Positions 1 through 12,990 of a stretch of 64,000 nt of DNA are shown piece by piece. The stretch is from contig JAKJHU010000036.1 of assembly GCA_022316685.1 (NCBI GenBank), positions 5,932,036 through 5,996,035 of the forward strand, written 5' to 3'. Below the pieces are notes generated by a model. That model was not told the DNA's origin. It saw only the letters and a list, made by a program, of their open reading frames with translations, and did no database searches. The stretch comes from Progne subis subis. Taxonomy: Eukaryota > Chordata > Aves > Passeriformes > Hirundinidae. The translations under genes were made by a program, and so were the position numbers. The first letter of the stretch is position 1. Each line of letters starts with the position of its first letter.

Positions 1-2336
1 ATTGAGGAGTTCAATTATTTGTGTTAGATACATTTAGAAGTTTTTCAAGTCACTGCCATTTCAGTCACATGCTCAAATTCTCTGAATGCTGATTTTGCTA
101 AAGAAGTGACAATTTAATTTAGAACTGCTATTTGGTTCCTGATTTTCAATATTTGTCTCTTTTTCCTTAATCAATATATTTCTCTAGGAGAAACAACATG
201 TAGCAAGTCAAAGCTGTTGCGCATAAGGAAACTTTAATAGCCAAAGTCAGACAGTGGGCAAGCTATGTTTGAATTCAGGAATTCTTTGTAACTAACAAAT
301 AGGTAAACATTGCCAGTATAAATAATTCAAAAAACATTGTAAAATGTATTAACTTTGGAAAATTACTAATTTTATGCAAATGTGGACCTTTAGACTGGAA
401 GCTTTAACCCGGAAAATTATTCTTATATATGGATGGCACTTTTCAGCAAGAGATTTATAACCCTAAACATTGAATGACATGGTTGCTCTTTACTCTGGAG
501 AACTCTTTATTTTTGTAGTAAAAAAGTGTCTCTTAAAAAAAAAAAAAAATCCTTCAGGGCTAGAAACAATTTAATCCAAATTCATGCCTATTTTTAAGAG
601 TATGTAATCACATCCTGAGTTACTGGTTTTTGGTTTAAATTTTCTCTTCTGACTGTTGCATTTATTGGTTTATATAGAGGCATATATATAATCTTAATTT
701 TTTCAGCCAGTTTAAAACGATTTTGGAGTAGAAATTTATTTCTCATCTCCATCTAAAGAAACTAAAATTACAAGGAATCTTGAAAAGTGACCCTAAGTAA
801 TAAATACAGCAGCTGAGAAATAGAGCAGCAAAGTCAAAAATATCTTAGCAAGTGAAAATAAAATGCAGAAACTGTAACTTTGAAATGAACATACATTTAA
901 GTAGAATTAAGAATCAATCTAATCATCAAAGGATTTATTAAACTCTGTTAATGTGATAACATATCAAATCAATCTTGTTTACAAAGAAGCATGAACTATA
1001 AAAAATCAGAATAAATTGTTTGTGGTGTTTTTAAATATAAATTAATATATTTTAGATTTTCCTTTGAAAGTGTGGTACTATATACTGGTGTCATTTCTAT
1101 GAGAAATTAATAATAATTTTAAAAAGCACTAATTGTAAGACTCCTACAAAGAAATACCTCATATAGATGCTAAAAGATAGGAGATGTTATTCTGCAATTT
1201 AAATTTTGTATGTTATTTTTGTTGTTTTCCTGTTTGCTTCCATTGTCTAAAGTCTCAGGTTGTTCTAATGCCCATGTGTTCAAGTTTCTTCATTCCTTCT
1301 AAAGATGACATAGAAATTCTACAAGGTTTCTTTTTGTGTAACTTTATGAAGAGATAATAATTTATCATTTTGCAAAGATCCACAGGATCAACGGTAGCCT
1401 AGCACAGATTGCTGAGGCACCTCAGAAGTAGATTAAAAGATATTCACTAGCCAAATTTCCTAATGTTACATTAAGAAAATGACTGACTCTTTTATAACAG
1501 TTTTTAATTTGGAGTAGCAATTAGATTGATGGCTGTCTGAGGCAGCAACATATCAGTCTCATGTGGGACATTGGGCAGGCAAATTACTTTGCTTCAAGTG
1601 CTCTTGAACCCATAAATATCAACTAGTAATTTTACAGTGGTATAAATAATAGCATATACTTGACATCTATTATTTAGGTAGAATCAATAACAAAAATAAG
1701 AAAAGAAAAAAGATGACATTCTAAAGGCTTGTACTTCTGCCTGTAACTGTCGTCAGGTGAGAGTAAACCTATGTATAACACAGTGCTTCTGAAGTCTTTG
1801 TTTATATCTGAAAGTAAGTTGTTGTGCCAGAATACAGAGTTTATTTATCTTTGCTCTTTTGTTACAGTGAGTAATCACACCATTAAAATATTTATATTTA
1901 GAGTTAACAGTTGCATGTTCAGTAAACAAGCACCATCAATAAATTTCACTTTGATGCTTTTTATGATAATACACTGTAATTGGATTCAGCAGTAAATCCA
2001 AACACAGCTCTGAGGCATTGATTTTCCAAGCAGTTCTGTCAAAATTATGCAGTAAGAAATGAAGCAGCATTTTGATGAGGCGTATAATAAAATTATTTTA
2101 AAATATGATTATTGAGCATAAGATATCAATAAGTTGAGAGTTGTTTTTATTATGACAGTCCTAGAAGGGACATCTAAGGAACTGATAATATTTTCCATAC
2201 CGACCTTTTGTAAATGCACATTGGCAGACAGAGACAGTGTATCTAATTTGTTGAGACTGACAAGCAAAATGCCTGTCAGTGATGTCAGAGGTGATGAATG
2301 ATGGTTCAACTGGAAAGAAATAAAAAAAAGCACCCA

Positions 2337-2391
2337 GAAAAAACAAACAAACAAAAACAAACAAGCAAAACTACAAAAACAAAAAACACCA
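2337..2391. repeat. A/C-rich simple repeat (AAAC-like)
   Basis: Imperfect run of AAAC/AAAAC units built almost only from A and C. It creates a T/G-rich minus-strand open frame that encodes long Phe/Val/Cys stretches, which is an artefact of composition. Confidence 0.85.
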
Positions 2392-5300
2392 GCAAGAAAA
2401 ATACCCCACTCCATATCTTTCTGGTGAAACATAAGCATTTTGAGGTTTAAACCCTTACTATCCTATCAGTTCCTCTGAGGAACAGAATGAGAAGATTATT
2501 TGCTAGTAGAGTACACAAATAGGAAAATTAAACTTGTAGCAAACAATCCAGTAGACTTTATACAAATGAGCATGAAGGCATGACCAATTCAGGGATCAGG
2601 GTACAGTGCTCTGTGTATGCCACTCTCAAACCTTATCGAAATCAATATACATTGATTTGCTGCTGAACAAGTTGTTCACTTGTTCACAAGGTAAAACATC
2701 CAAGTTTAGCTTTTGTACTTCCAGTTTGCCTTTGCCTGAGTTACACTCTGGATACCTTCCTAAGATTTGTTTTATGTATTTGTAAGTATTTTAATATGTG
2801 AGAAAAATTTTGAACTATTTTTAAAAACAAAGAGTGTATAACCACCATTATGTTATCATCTATCTTACTTTCCCTTAATCTGCTTAAACCACCAGAAATT
2901 TTCTGTAAGAAAACAAGAAAGTAATTTAGTATTTTGAGAATATACTTGTTTCAGCTCTAAGATGACAGTCTGAAAGTATTTGCAGTCCAAATGTTGCTAA
3001 AACAAAGTAAAACCACGACTTCCTTTAATACTATTAGTGGTACCTTTTTTTTTTTTTTTTGAATAAGCCAAATTCCATTTAAAGAAAATATATCATAGAA
3101 ATATGTAAAACTTTTCATATGAAGGCTAAGAGTTCTATGTGTAGATTTTAGTGCTGCCAAAAAGACATAAGCTTCTACTAGAGATTGTGATTACAGTCCA
3201 AGAAAAAGGAATAAAGGAGATTACTTAAAAATCATATGGGGAAGTTATAAGCACATGACTTAGACAAATGGCTGCAACCTAGTCTGGGGGTTAGTGCTGA
3301 TGTCTTGAAAGACAGGGGATGACTTCCAAGGATGAGATAGATGAAGCCAGTGGTTATAACACATAGCAGCAGGAAGCTGAAGATATGATGTCTTAATGAG
3401 TTTCAATTTTAGGGCTATTTTACACACTAGAAAGAGGGTAGAGATTATTTTACATTTTGCAGTGAAATAGGATTTTAAAAATATATGTAAAAAAACCAAA
3501 CCAAAATAAAACAAAACCCAAAACAATTCCTGGAGAACTGGTTCATCTAAATAAATTAGGCTAAAAGAGAAGAGAAATACTAGTTTATAAAATCTCAGGC
3601 TATAAGTGGATTTTATCCAGAGATGAGAAGGAAAGATGAAGCTAGAAGAGAATTTTGAACATCTATCTGTAATTAAACTGAAACTTTAATGACAGCTTTC
3701 TAGGTGTCTGTCTGAACCTTTTATTAAATGCATAAGAAAAAATTACTGTTCAAAGCAATTTATGCAACCATTCCACAAGAGAAAATTTCATTTTTGTGTA
3801 ATGATATTTGACAAAAATCCAGAACGCATTTATCTTCCTAAACAGGGAAAATATGGAATTCTGTTGATATGTTATTTAAAGTGTCTCTGATGATCAGGGG
3901 TTGCTATACACTAACAAGCCTATCAAGCATAAGCTTGTCACTACTCGGTCAATTAAGTTAAAGGTTGCTCAGCACGTTGCTTACAGCCAATTTTATGTTC
4001 AAATTCCTTTCTCAACAAGTGTCAGCAGTGAGAGAGAACACCAGTTACACCAAAACAAAATTATTCAACACAAATACTGTTAGGGTCATGTGTGCCAGAG
4101 CACATGCCTCTCTGAGGATCCGAATCATCCTGATGTCCTAATGAGTACTCTGCAACAGCCTAGAGCAAGAGCCATAGTTTAGCTCTAGTTTCCAAAATGC
4201 AGATTTTAATAGAAGATTTTTATGTCCATCTTTTTTCAGGATGTCATTCCATTAATAACTCACATTCTAGATGAGTGAAATACATTTTTAATAGAAACAA
4301 GTAAAAATCAAAAGGTTGAAGTAAGCAGAAGCTTATGATATCTATGTGTTTGTTAAAATAAATTCAGAAGCTTTGTTTTATTTTGAAGAAATAATTCAAT
4401 TTACTTCTGAAAACATGGTGATAATTCTTTACAAAGTGCATTCAGTTTAAGGTGGTTGTGTTGAATGAACATATTTTTTCTTTGTTTCCAAAACCAACTT
4501 TGTCACTGATTTTCTACAGATGATTTCATTTAGTTAGGCAATTCCTGCTAACTTCAATTTCTTCTAAGATTTGTGAAATCTTTCAGTTTGGACACTTCAA
4601 TGCCACTAGCAGCACTATTATTTCAACACTTCAGGAAGAATATAAACATCTGTAAATCACCCTTCCATCTCCTTATTCTGCCTGCAAATAGCTTTCTCTT
4701 TCATTTGAATGTCTTTGATTATGGATGTCCCCCTTATATACATTAACAGATTTTTCTTCAGACTGATGGATTATTTTAATTAATTTTATAGAAAATTTAT
4801 ATCAAGGGAGGAGAACTACTTTAGTTCAAGGGAGGAGTCTCTTATTGTCATTACCGATCAGGCTAAGACTATGTAAATCTACACAGAAAAATACTACAAG
4901 GCTTACAAAGTAAACCATTACTATCGGCAAGCATACAATGGATTTAAAAACTGAAAGCCAAAACTTTTGGGTTTTTACTATGAAGATAATTTCCCAAAAG
5001 CAGAAGATTAATGGAAATACAGAGTTGTAATAATTTCTGAATTTTTATCCTAATATCTTTATCTGGTCTGTTTTATTCTATGTCTTCAATTTTAGTGATT
5101 CAAATAATTTGATATATGGAAAAATAATGAAATAACATAGCACTCACTACCTTAACAGCGGGACAAATCTGAGGAAGGATCTAGAGGCCATGAGAGAAAA
5201 ACATAACAAAGTAAAAATCAGACAAATTCACTTAGAAGCAAGCTTTTAATTGAGTTGCTAATTTAGTATTTACTCATGTTATGGCCAATCTCTTGACACC

Positions 5301-7346
5301 TTTAATTTATGAATAGATGTCCTTCAGAAACTCTTTAGTTTGTCTAATACAGGTCTAAAAGTATCTGATTCTACTCCTTATGTTAATCAGCAAGTCAAAT
5401 TAGATAACCCAATTGTGTCTTCTAGAATTAAACACTCATTGACTATACAAATATATGTATCATCCCATTAAATCAGATGGTTAGCACTTCTGCTGAAGTG
5501 TTAACTTCAAGAAAAAAAGTCATCAAAGTCTGTAATTTACTGCTAAACTTGGTAGCACTGACAAAATAGTGTATACCAAAGCTATAGAAAAATACCAGCT
5601 TTTCAAGAATTTCTGATAGCATAGGTAAAAATAGTTGTTGATGAGGGTGAGGAGAGCTCATTTAAAAGGTAGTAAACCCATATATGTTATGATGATGGAT
5701 TCTTTAGGGTCACGGTGAAAGAGATAGAATGTATAGAGAAAAAGAAAGAAACAGAAAGAAAAACTAGATGAATTACCTGAACAATGAATCTTAAAAATAA
5801 GCTTTCCTGTAATTGAAGAAAATTTAAGTATTCCAACTTGACCATCAGGCTATCTTATCCAGCTTTTCATTATTCAGGCAAAGCATTGTCACTAAAATGA
5901 ATTCATCAGTGTAACAGAGATAAATGATCCAACATGGAACAGACAGAACTATCTTCCTGTTCTTCTGAAGCAAATTGTCTCTCTGTACTATTATATCAGT
6001 GACAAAGATGTCTGGACTTCATAAGCATTTCTTTCCATTTAGTCTGCCTTAAATATTAATGAAGCAAGGATTTAACCTCTCTATGCTAAGTTCAAGAAGG
6101 AGTTTAAAATTACTAGTAAGGAATAGGACTGTTTCAAGCACAGAATAATCAAATTACTTAAAAGATGTGCTTAGCTCTCACTGTGTTGAAAGAATTAGTA
6201 ATGGTAAATAAAACAGAGATGAGTTGAAATTAATCTAAAATGCACTGAATTTGTATCTAACTAAATAGTTTTTTCAAGAAAAAAAATGTGTTTATGACAT
6301 CCCTCAAAGTATTGTCTATATGGATATCAAAATTTTAATCCCAAACATAACCATCACAAGTAGTGCCATAAATCTCAGGGTGAAAAAAGTGTTTCCAAAA
6401 ATAAAAAATAAACCAACCCCAAGGCCCAAACCTCACAAAAAAATAACAGTACAAGAAATATGTTTTGGACCTGTGTTGCCAGATTTTGTCTAACTGTGGC
6501 AGAAAAAGAGACTGGATAACAGATTATCAGATCTCAGCATATCACAGTCAAAGTTACCTACAGTATTTTCTGCACTTTGTCTCTCCCCATTGTTTCTTTT
6601 CTTGAAACTGCATTTGCAATAGTAAACTGAAGCATATTAGCATTTCAAATGAAGTAGGCATATTTTAAAATGCCAAATGGTAAAGACAGTCCCATGATTA
6701 CTTTGCAAGCTAGAATCAGAAATATTCACAGACAAATTTTCTGAGTTAGTCCGCTCCATGACTCTGAGTAGGGACTTTATTTGGTTTCCTTTCAATAAGC
6801 CTAAGTGTCAATGCCAGACAAAATCTACAAGAGGAGGCAAAGCTCCCTATCTCACACTATAAACTTACCTCTTACACTGTCCTTGGGTATTAAAACAAAC
6901 AGGTGTATGTGTCTATGGATGAATGAGTGCATGAAAACCAGATGATTCTCTGTTCAGCATCTGATGTAGCCAAAATCCCCACCCTTTCTGCAGAATCATG
7001 CCTAGCCTGGTATTTGACATTTGTACTGTTCAAAACGTTTGTCTTAATACAAGTTATGGCAAGTTTCTTTTAGCACAAATACTGTGTAAGAGAGGCTCAG
7101 TCTTTGGTCGGATATGCAACAATGAAGAATCTCTAGGACAATTTTGTGAAGTGATGCAAACTGTAGAAAGAGAATTATTAGCTGCTGTTAGATTTTTGGA
7201 GAAAATGTAGGGATTTGTTCAAAGTTAAACTGCCTACCAGTTGCTTACACGTGAAGACCTTCACTAAGGGAGTTTTCCTATTGTCACACCATAAGGTGGA
7301 ACAGAGAAGACCTCCCTTCTCTTCTTTTAAATACTAACACCTCTGG

Positions 7347-7477
7347 AAAAAAACAAAACAAAACAACAACAACAACAACAAACAATATATAATAAAAACC
7401 ACCAACAAAACAAACAAACAACAACAAAAACAACCACCAAAAAACAAAAACAAACAACAACAGTAGAAAAACCAACA
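7347..7477. repeat. A/C-rich simple repeat (AAAAC / CAA)
   Basis: About 130 bp of almost pure A and C, with a short perfect CAA block near 7364-7382 flanked by AAAAC and AAAC units. It is interrupted by a short TA-rich patch near 7385-7394. This is the longest A/C-only tract in the window. Confidence 0.85.
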
Positions 7478-8225
7478 GTGTCCCAAGACCAATAAACAAA
7501 ATATATTTGGAAGGACTGTTCAACAGAAGATTTGGTTTAACCACATCATCAAATCCAGTCTCTACTAAAGGAGTTAATGAAATAGAATTCATCAGCCTCA
7601 GATAACGCAATAATATGCATCAGAGTATCAGGTAGAAGGTATTCTACAGAAGTAAAACTTTCCAATATTATAGCACCCAGAATTGCCAGTCTTGAGTTTT
7701 CCTGGACATTATTCCAGTAGCAACCTCAGTAGGTGTCCTAGTCCAATTTTTTAAGAGCTTCCCTTAAAATGTATGTAGGCCAAAGCCCAGAGGTGACAGA
7801 GAAAATATCTAATCCATTTCTTTGAATGAAGGGGAATTGCTGAGAAGCAAATTAGAGAGATTGGTGTTGCACTAAAATATTTTCCTAGGAGCAAGTAAAG
7901 AATTTGTGTATTAATTGTATCTCTGCTGCAAAGGACACATCATATTTCCTAAAAGAAACTTCCAATTAGGCCCCCAGCTCGGTAAGACTTTCCTGTTAAT
8001 GGATTACATCTCCCTCTTATTTAAGAAATTAGACTCTTTGCCTGTCACCTTGGTTTTTCTGAGTTTTTTAAAAGCCTTCTACTTGTTCATAAGATGGAGT
8101 CAGATTCTTTTGTTTCTGCACAATATTAGGAGCAGTTTTCACTTTTCTTACACATGGGAACATAAACAAACCTTTTGTTTTTCATTCCCTGTCCTTTGTT
8201 TATATATTTCTAACCTGAAAACAAT

Positions 8226-8440
8226 TGTAACTGACAGCTGGTCTGGCCACTGGGCTGAGAGGTGGTAACCCCAGAAGCCAATCCACAACCAGCCCCACAA
8301 ATGTATAAAAAGTAAGAAATAAACAGGCAGATAGGCTCAGCCTTGGGCTCTCTCTTGGAAGAGCAACTCTGCCCTCTCTGTGTCTTGTTCCGTCCCCGCT
8401 CTGGGCGGGAGATGACCTCCGGCTAGCTCTGGTCAACACA
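8226..8440 (+). mobile_element. Possible short plus-strand LTR fragment
   Basis: The segment is much richer in G+C than its flanks and begins with TGTAACTGACAGC. It has a TATA-like TATAAAAA (about 8304) and a polyadenylation signal AATAAA (about 8320), spaced as in an LTR, followed by a GC- and pyrimidine-rich U5-like region. I could not find a matching target duplication, and the right limit is blurred because the neighbouring minus-strand LTR may begin inside this interval (near 8389). Retroviral origin is inferred from architecture only. Confidence 0.4.
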
Positions 8441-8981
8441 GCCACAGAATGTTCCCAGTTCGGAGGAGCACGCAGGCTATTTACCTGCTGGTTGGCTTCT
8501 CGGCAGCTGGACTCAATAGTGTCATAACAGCAACAGCACTAGAAGAGAAAAGGCTGGCTTTCAGCTTAGCAGGTTAAAAGATATTTATTAGCTGAAGAGC
8601 TGCAGGAGCAGAGAGCTGAGCTCCGAGCTGAGAGCTCCGAGCTGAGCAGCTGAGAGAGTTTGAATCTCCCTCCTCCACCTTATAAGCGGGGGAGGGGTTC
8701 CAGGGAGGATACAACAAGACAACAAATCAGGGGATTCAGGGGTTAACAAGGTGTGCCCACCCCCAAGCCTCGGACCAACCACCTCCAGAGGAAAGGAATT
8801 TCCCCCCGGGGAACCTATCACCTGAAGCCCTCTCCCTGAGATTTCGCAGCCTGGGAGGGACCCCTGGAGAGACAGACTGCCCCAGAGCGAGGAGGGTGGG
8901 AGGACTGACACAAAACACCTTGTTATACAGAAAACACAAAAAGGGTTACAACATCGGGGATACAGTGAAATGAACCATAAC
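8389..8981 (-). mobile_element. Solo LTR, minus strand, related to 33627-34239
   Basis: Read on the minus strand it begins TGTTATGGTTCATTTCACTG (plus-strand end about 8981). It has a TATA box TTATAA at 8680-8685 and a polyadenylation signal (TTTATT on the plus strand, 8584-8589) about 95 nt downstream, as expected for U3-R-U5 order. The U3 start aligns with the LTR at 33627 (ATGGTT..., CACTGTA, CCCC), and U5 shares a GAGCTAGCC segment with it. The U5 end is uncertain (8389 or 8449), and no TG...CA-compatible target duplication was found. There are no internal retroviral genes, so this is a solo LTR. Confidence 0.65.
8612..8660. repeat. Short tandem repeat GAGCTCCGAGCTGA inside LTR
   Basis: Two to three copies of a 14-bp unit containing GAGCTC and GAGCTG. 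It lies between the TATA box and the polyadenylation signal of the minus-strand LTR, so it falls in the predicted R region. Confidence 0.7.
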
Positions 8982-9472
8982 ATAAACTTCTTATAAAAAC
9001 CTAATAAAACAGTTCTGCGCCACCATATGCCCTGCAAATTTCTTGTCTCTGTGTGATTGCTTTGCGTGCCATGATCACGTTTCCCTTCTTGCTTTAGTGC
9101 ATAAACCCTTTCTTAAGACATCTCACCAAAACACCAACAGATAGCATACAAGAGGTGAGAGGCTATCAATATAAAAGGAGTGACTCAGTTAAGAGTTTAA
9201 TGCCCAAACACCAAAACTGGGAGCATGTATCTGAATAAGTAAACAGAAGAGGAACATAAGAGAGAAAATGACAGAAAAAAATCTGAGAGCTAAATAAAAA
9301 TGAAACAACTATTATTTAGAAAATTGTGCCAGAAAAATCAATATACACTCTGAGAATACTTAAGAAATTAGAAACTCCTACAGCCATGCAAAAATAGAAT
9401 TAATCAAGTATTCAAAAATTCCACTCACATTAATTGTTTACTATGTAGTGAGGCTGTTTATTATTTTGATTT

Positions 9473-9477
<5 letters not shown>

Positions 9478-9519
<42 letters not shown>
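9478..9519. repeat. T homopolymer, 42 nt
   Basis: Uninterrupted run of T. It could be a microsatellite or the poly(A) tail of a minus-strand retroposed sequence; I see no flanking direct repeats that would prove retroposition. Length in an assembly is unreliable. Confidence 0.9.
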
Positions 9520-9935
9520 CTTTAACAGTGATGTATAGGTTTAAGGTGAACAAGATTGCTCAAGATTGCCATTAACCCAAAGATTCTGCTCCCTGACCAT
9601 GGTTAAAGCTAACAACAAATTCTGAAGAGATAAAAGACTTAAACCTATATATATATAATTTTAGAATATATAGTAAGATAGATATACATTTATTTTCTAA
9701 ACTCTAAAGTAAAAAAAAAAAAACTTAGATGATGAAAAATAATGGAAGACTTGAAAAAGATATAATTATCAAGTTTATCTAACCATAGACAAAAAAGACA
9801 GAAAGAAAGATATAGCAGAACTTAATCTATCCTTGAAATAGAGACTAGATAAAACTAATAAGTGGGTATAGGCACAGCTATTTCAAAAAATTCTTTGAAT
9901 TTCTTCTTTCAACTATGACAATTTTTTCCAATTTT

Positions 9936-10005
9936 TTAATTTTATTTTATTTTATTTTATTTTATTTTATTTTATTTTATTTTATTTTATTTTATTTTAT
10001 TTTAT
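9936..10005. repeat. TTTTA pentanucleotide microsatellite
   Basis: About 13 nearly perfect TTTTA units. It ends abruptly at GCTGGTGGCAC. Confidence 0.9.
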
Positions 10006-10605
10006 GCTGGTGGCACATAAGGAACTTATGGAACTCATGCATTCACAAAGGCATTTGGTAAGTAAATGCTCACAGCTAGGATCCATTCTGCATAATAAGG
10101 TGTCTACAAAAAAGGTATTTAGGCTCTCATTAATCAGTGGAGCATTCCATATGATTAGCAGGGCATAAAGAGCTATTCAACCCAATCTAAAACACAAGTT
10201 TTGAATTTGTGAATATTTGAAAAGAGATGAAGATCTGGAAATTTCCTGGTTAATATTAACTAAAGTCCTCAAGTGTAGTTTTAATAAAAAGTTCAAAATT
10301 AAGAAGTGCTTTGATTCAAGCTTTTGAGTGATTTGGGCTAATTTGATTTATAAACTTTTCATTTCTGATCCATTAAGAAAGATCTCCTACCAAAAGTCCT
10401 TGGAATTGAAAATTTTATTCAGATATGGTATTTGGTCATATATGGGCTTATTCTTTATACATTTACATTTGAGTTACCGCTTCACAGACGACACCAAAAA
10501 GAAATAATACAATTATTCATCATTTTCATCCTGAAGTACATGTTCACATCTGACCAGTGGGAACAGATCTATTTCTTCTTTTTTCAACAACAGCAAACTG
10601 AGGGT

Positions 10606-10712
10606 ATTCATACAATCATAAAATATCCTGAATTAGAAGGGATCCACAAAGATCATCGAACCCCACATCTTTGCTCTCCAGAGGACCATTCTAAGAATCA
10701 CACCATCTTAAA
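10606..10712 (-). mobile_element. CR1 LINE 3'-end fragment (antisense)
   Basis: The plus strand reads like the reverse complement of a CR1 3' end: TACAATCATAAAATATCCTG, then a decayed form of TTGGAAGGGACC..., GATCATCGAACCCCA and AAGAATCACACCAT. These match the known avian CR1 tail pattern. The copy is short and diverged, with no coding capacity. Confidence 0.7.
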
Positions 10713-11756
10713 TCAAAATGTTTATGATTTAGAACTATTCTAGCATTTAAAAACCCCTGAGAAATCCCAGAACACGGAAAAAATAAAAGATGTAAAGGAA
10801 CAGGCTATTCTATTTAGTCAAGCCATAATTTCAGCTGCAATTGTTATACTATATTTTTAGACTTTGAATTAAAGCTGCTAGATCTTTAGCTACCTTATCC
10901 TTAAAATATTTATTTATATTTTATTAGAAAAAGTATATTCACTTATTTAATCACTAAAATGTTCACTGTATGTACACTACAATGCACTGGAAAAACTAAT
11001 AATAAACATCTTCAACAGTAGAAAGAAAGGAAGAAAATAAGTATCAAAGCATTTTCTTTAAGAGAAAATGAAATTATCCATAAGTTTTGCACATTTGATT
11101 TTTTTCTTAATAGCACAAATATAGCATATGATATTAATAATAGTGATTTAGGGATTTTTTTTAACAAAATAGCCATCAATTTTTTTTTATAATTCAAATG
11201 CTAGTGATGTTATTGAAAATTTGAATCATTAAATTCAACTTTGTAACAAGTGTCACTTAAGAAAGAATATGGGCTCTGCATAAGGAACACTTAAAAGATT
11301 ATGGATATTAAAACTTCTCCAGGAATATAGGTCAAGTTTCTCTCTGATTTAATCTTCTTCCCCTGCACATTTTGTATTGCATGTCTGTTGAACTAAGTGG
11401 TGGAGAAAAGCACCTCAGAATGAAAAAAAAGGTGCTGAAACTCTTGTACTTTTTTCTGATAAATTAGATTCAGTTTTCAAAGAAATATCGTTATATTTTA
11501 GCCCACATATCTTCCTACATAGAAACAGAGATAATGTACTTTTCCAGATGTTCTATAAATCTACAAATGCCATAACAATTACAAAAGCAGTTACAACTAT
11601 CTTCATATCTGTAGTGCCAACACTAATACTTGAAAGTTCTTCTGTGGGTGTTAAATAATGCAGAGTTGGAGATAGTAAAACTAAATCAATAAAATAAAAT
11701 AAAGCTATTTCCTGGTGGCAAAAATGTTTATATTAAAAACCAAGTAACTTAGAGAG

Positions 11757-12243
11757 GAGGGACCTTTAGAATTTGTGCAGTTCTCTCCTTTCCTGGAAGA
11801 AGTGCTAACCCAGAACAAAATGTTCAAGGTCTTGTCCAGTTCGGTATTGGAGAATGCGATTCCAGAGTCTCTACAGCTAGTTGTTCCAGTTCCTGATTAC
11901 TGTCAGAGTAAAGAAAATCCACCTAGATACTATAAACTTCCACTGCAATTTGTGACTCTTTCTTCTTGTCTAGTTGCTACACACCTCTGAGGGAGTTTGG
12001 CACTATCTTGTTTTGTCAGAAAAATTTACAATTGCCTCCCAAAGCTGTGTCTTTTCCAGCCTGAACAATACCTGCTCCATGAACTTCTCCTGACAGGACA
12101 AGTGCTACAGCCTCCAGCTGTCTTGATGACTTCTGCTGAAGTTTCTCCAATATTTTAATGTCTTTTTGGTACTGGAACAGTCCAAAACTGCAAATAAAAA
12201 GCTGCCACATTAATTGTTGAATCCCAGTGGTCCAACCTATCAA
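11757..12243 (-). mobile_element. CR1 LINE fragment covering ORF2 C-terminus and 3' region (antisense)
   Basis: On the minus strand the 12243-12016 frame reads FQYQKDIKILEKLQQKSSRQ, a decayed form of the CR1 ORF2 C-terminal motif (QYKKDIELLERVQRRATK in good copies). The plus-strand text from 11757 to 12000 follows the reverse-complement CR1 3' segment in order: GGGACCTTT, the 'gagaatgcgattccagagtc' block, 'cagagtaaagaaaa' and 'gactctttcttcttgtc'. The copy is heavily mutated, 5'-truncated and non-functional. The order of blocks supports one continuous insertion. Confidence 0.75.
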
Positions 12244-12373
12244 TGTATCTTTATGATCTTCTAACTAACTTCTAAATCAAATGATCGTTTACAACTAAAT
12301 GTGAAAGAAGAACATCTATAGATATTTCATTCTCTCATTCTCTGAGTTTTTGGAGAACTTATGGCAGAGAGGA

Positions 12374-12480
12374 GGTATGTTGTTGTTGTTTTGGTTTTGA
12401 TATTGATGTTGTTGTGTTGGTTTTGTTTTGGTTTTTGGTGGAGTTTTGTCAATTTGTTTTTGGGTTTTGTGTTATTTTTT
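12374..12480. repeat. T/G-rich simple repeat
   Basis: GTT, GTTTTG and GGTTTTTGG units made almost entirely of T and G. It is the complementary-strand equivalent of the A/C-rich tracts elsewhere in the window. Confidence 0.8.
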
Positions 12481-12850
12481 GTAAAAATGACTGGCCGCTT
12501 AACAAAGAGAAATTCCCCCCTTTATGCACTGAAGTAAAGTGTACAGTGTATTCTTACCTGCCATCAGAAAGTACATAGTATAATGATTTTGAGGTATATA
12601 ACTAAATTTACTCACAATAAAAGATAATGGATCATGTAGCATACAGTGTGAGAGACCACTTTCTCTAGTATCCTATTACTGTTAAGAATTGTGTAACTCT
12701 TCCACATAACTGAAACATTTCAACTTCAAATAATTGCACATGCCCTGTCTAATTTTTTTTTTTTTAATTATTATTTTTTTTTTTATCTTTTCAAAGACCA
12801 GGCTGTGAGTAAGCCACGTTGGAGAATGGTCTTGGCAGGACCTTTGACTC

Positions 12851-12891
12851 CATGAAGGACTCATACTGGAGAAGTCCTTCATGAAGGACTC
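12851..12891. repeat. Hairpin with direct repeat CATGAAGGACTC
   Basis: ATGAAGGACT (12852-12861) and AGTCCTTCAT (12873-12882) form a perfect 10-bp inverted repeat with an 11-nt loop. The unit CATGAAGGACTC also recurs directly at 12851-12862 and 12880-12891. No known RNA gene is recognised. Confidence 0.8.
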
Positions 12892-12932
12892 TATAGCATA
12901 GAAAGAATAAAATATATTAAAATAGAGGCAAA

Positions 12933-12990
12933 TGGAATAATTTCAGTTGGAAGGGACCTAAAATTATCATCTTATCTAACTCTCTTACCA
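12933..12990 (-). mobile_element. CR1 LINE 3'-end relic (antisense)
   Basis: GGAATAATTTCAGTTGGAAG followed by GGACCTAAAATTATCATCT matches the reverse complement of the CR1 3' tail. Similarity fades after about 60 bp. Confidence 0.6.

Larger units (their letters stand above)
1..8220. other. AT-rich non-coding DNA without recognised genes
   Basis: I see no exon, RNA gene or recognisable transposon here. The stretch is AT-rich with frequent stops in all frames; the longest open frames are about 110 codons and lie over low-complexity A/C or T tracts. Contents are short A runs (about 534-549), T runs (about 3044-3060) and A/C-rich simple repeats listed separately. Ancient repeats too decayed to read by eye cannot be excluded. 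Confidence 0.6.
9061..10605. other. AT-rich non-coding stretch with simple repeats
   Basis: No gene or complex transposon is recognised. The stretch holds a 42-nt T homopolymer and the TTTTA array, each listed separately, plus a short TA run near 9649. Confidence 0.6.

Noticed and set aside
7284..7610. 108-codon minus-strand frame with a long hydrophobic core
   Set aside because: The hydrophobic run (Leu/Phe/Val) is translation of the A/C-rich simple repeat at 7347-7477, not a membrane protein.
8588..9037. 149-codon minus-strand open frame
   Set aside because: It lies mostly within the solo LTR (U3/R) and has no similarity to a retroviral or host protein.
12016..12243. 75-codon minus-strand frame as a possible host gene
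   Set aside because: The residues ..YQKDIKILEKLQQ.. identify it as decayed CR1 ORF2.
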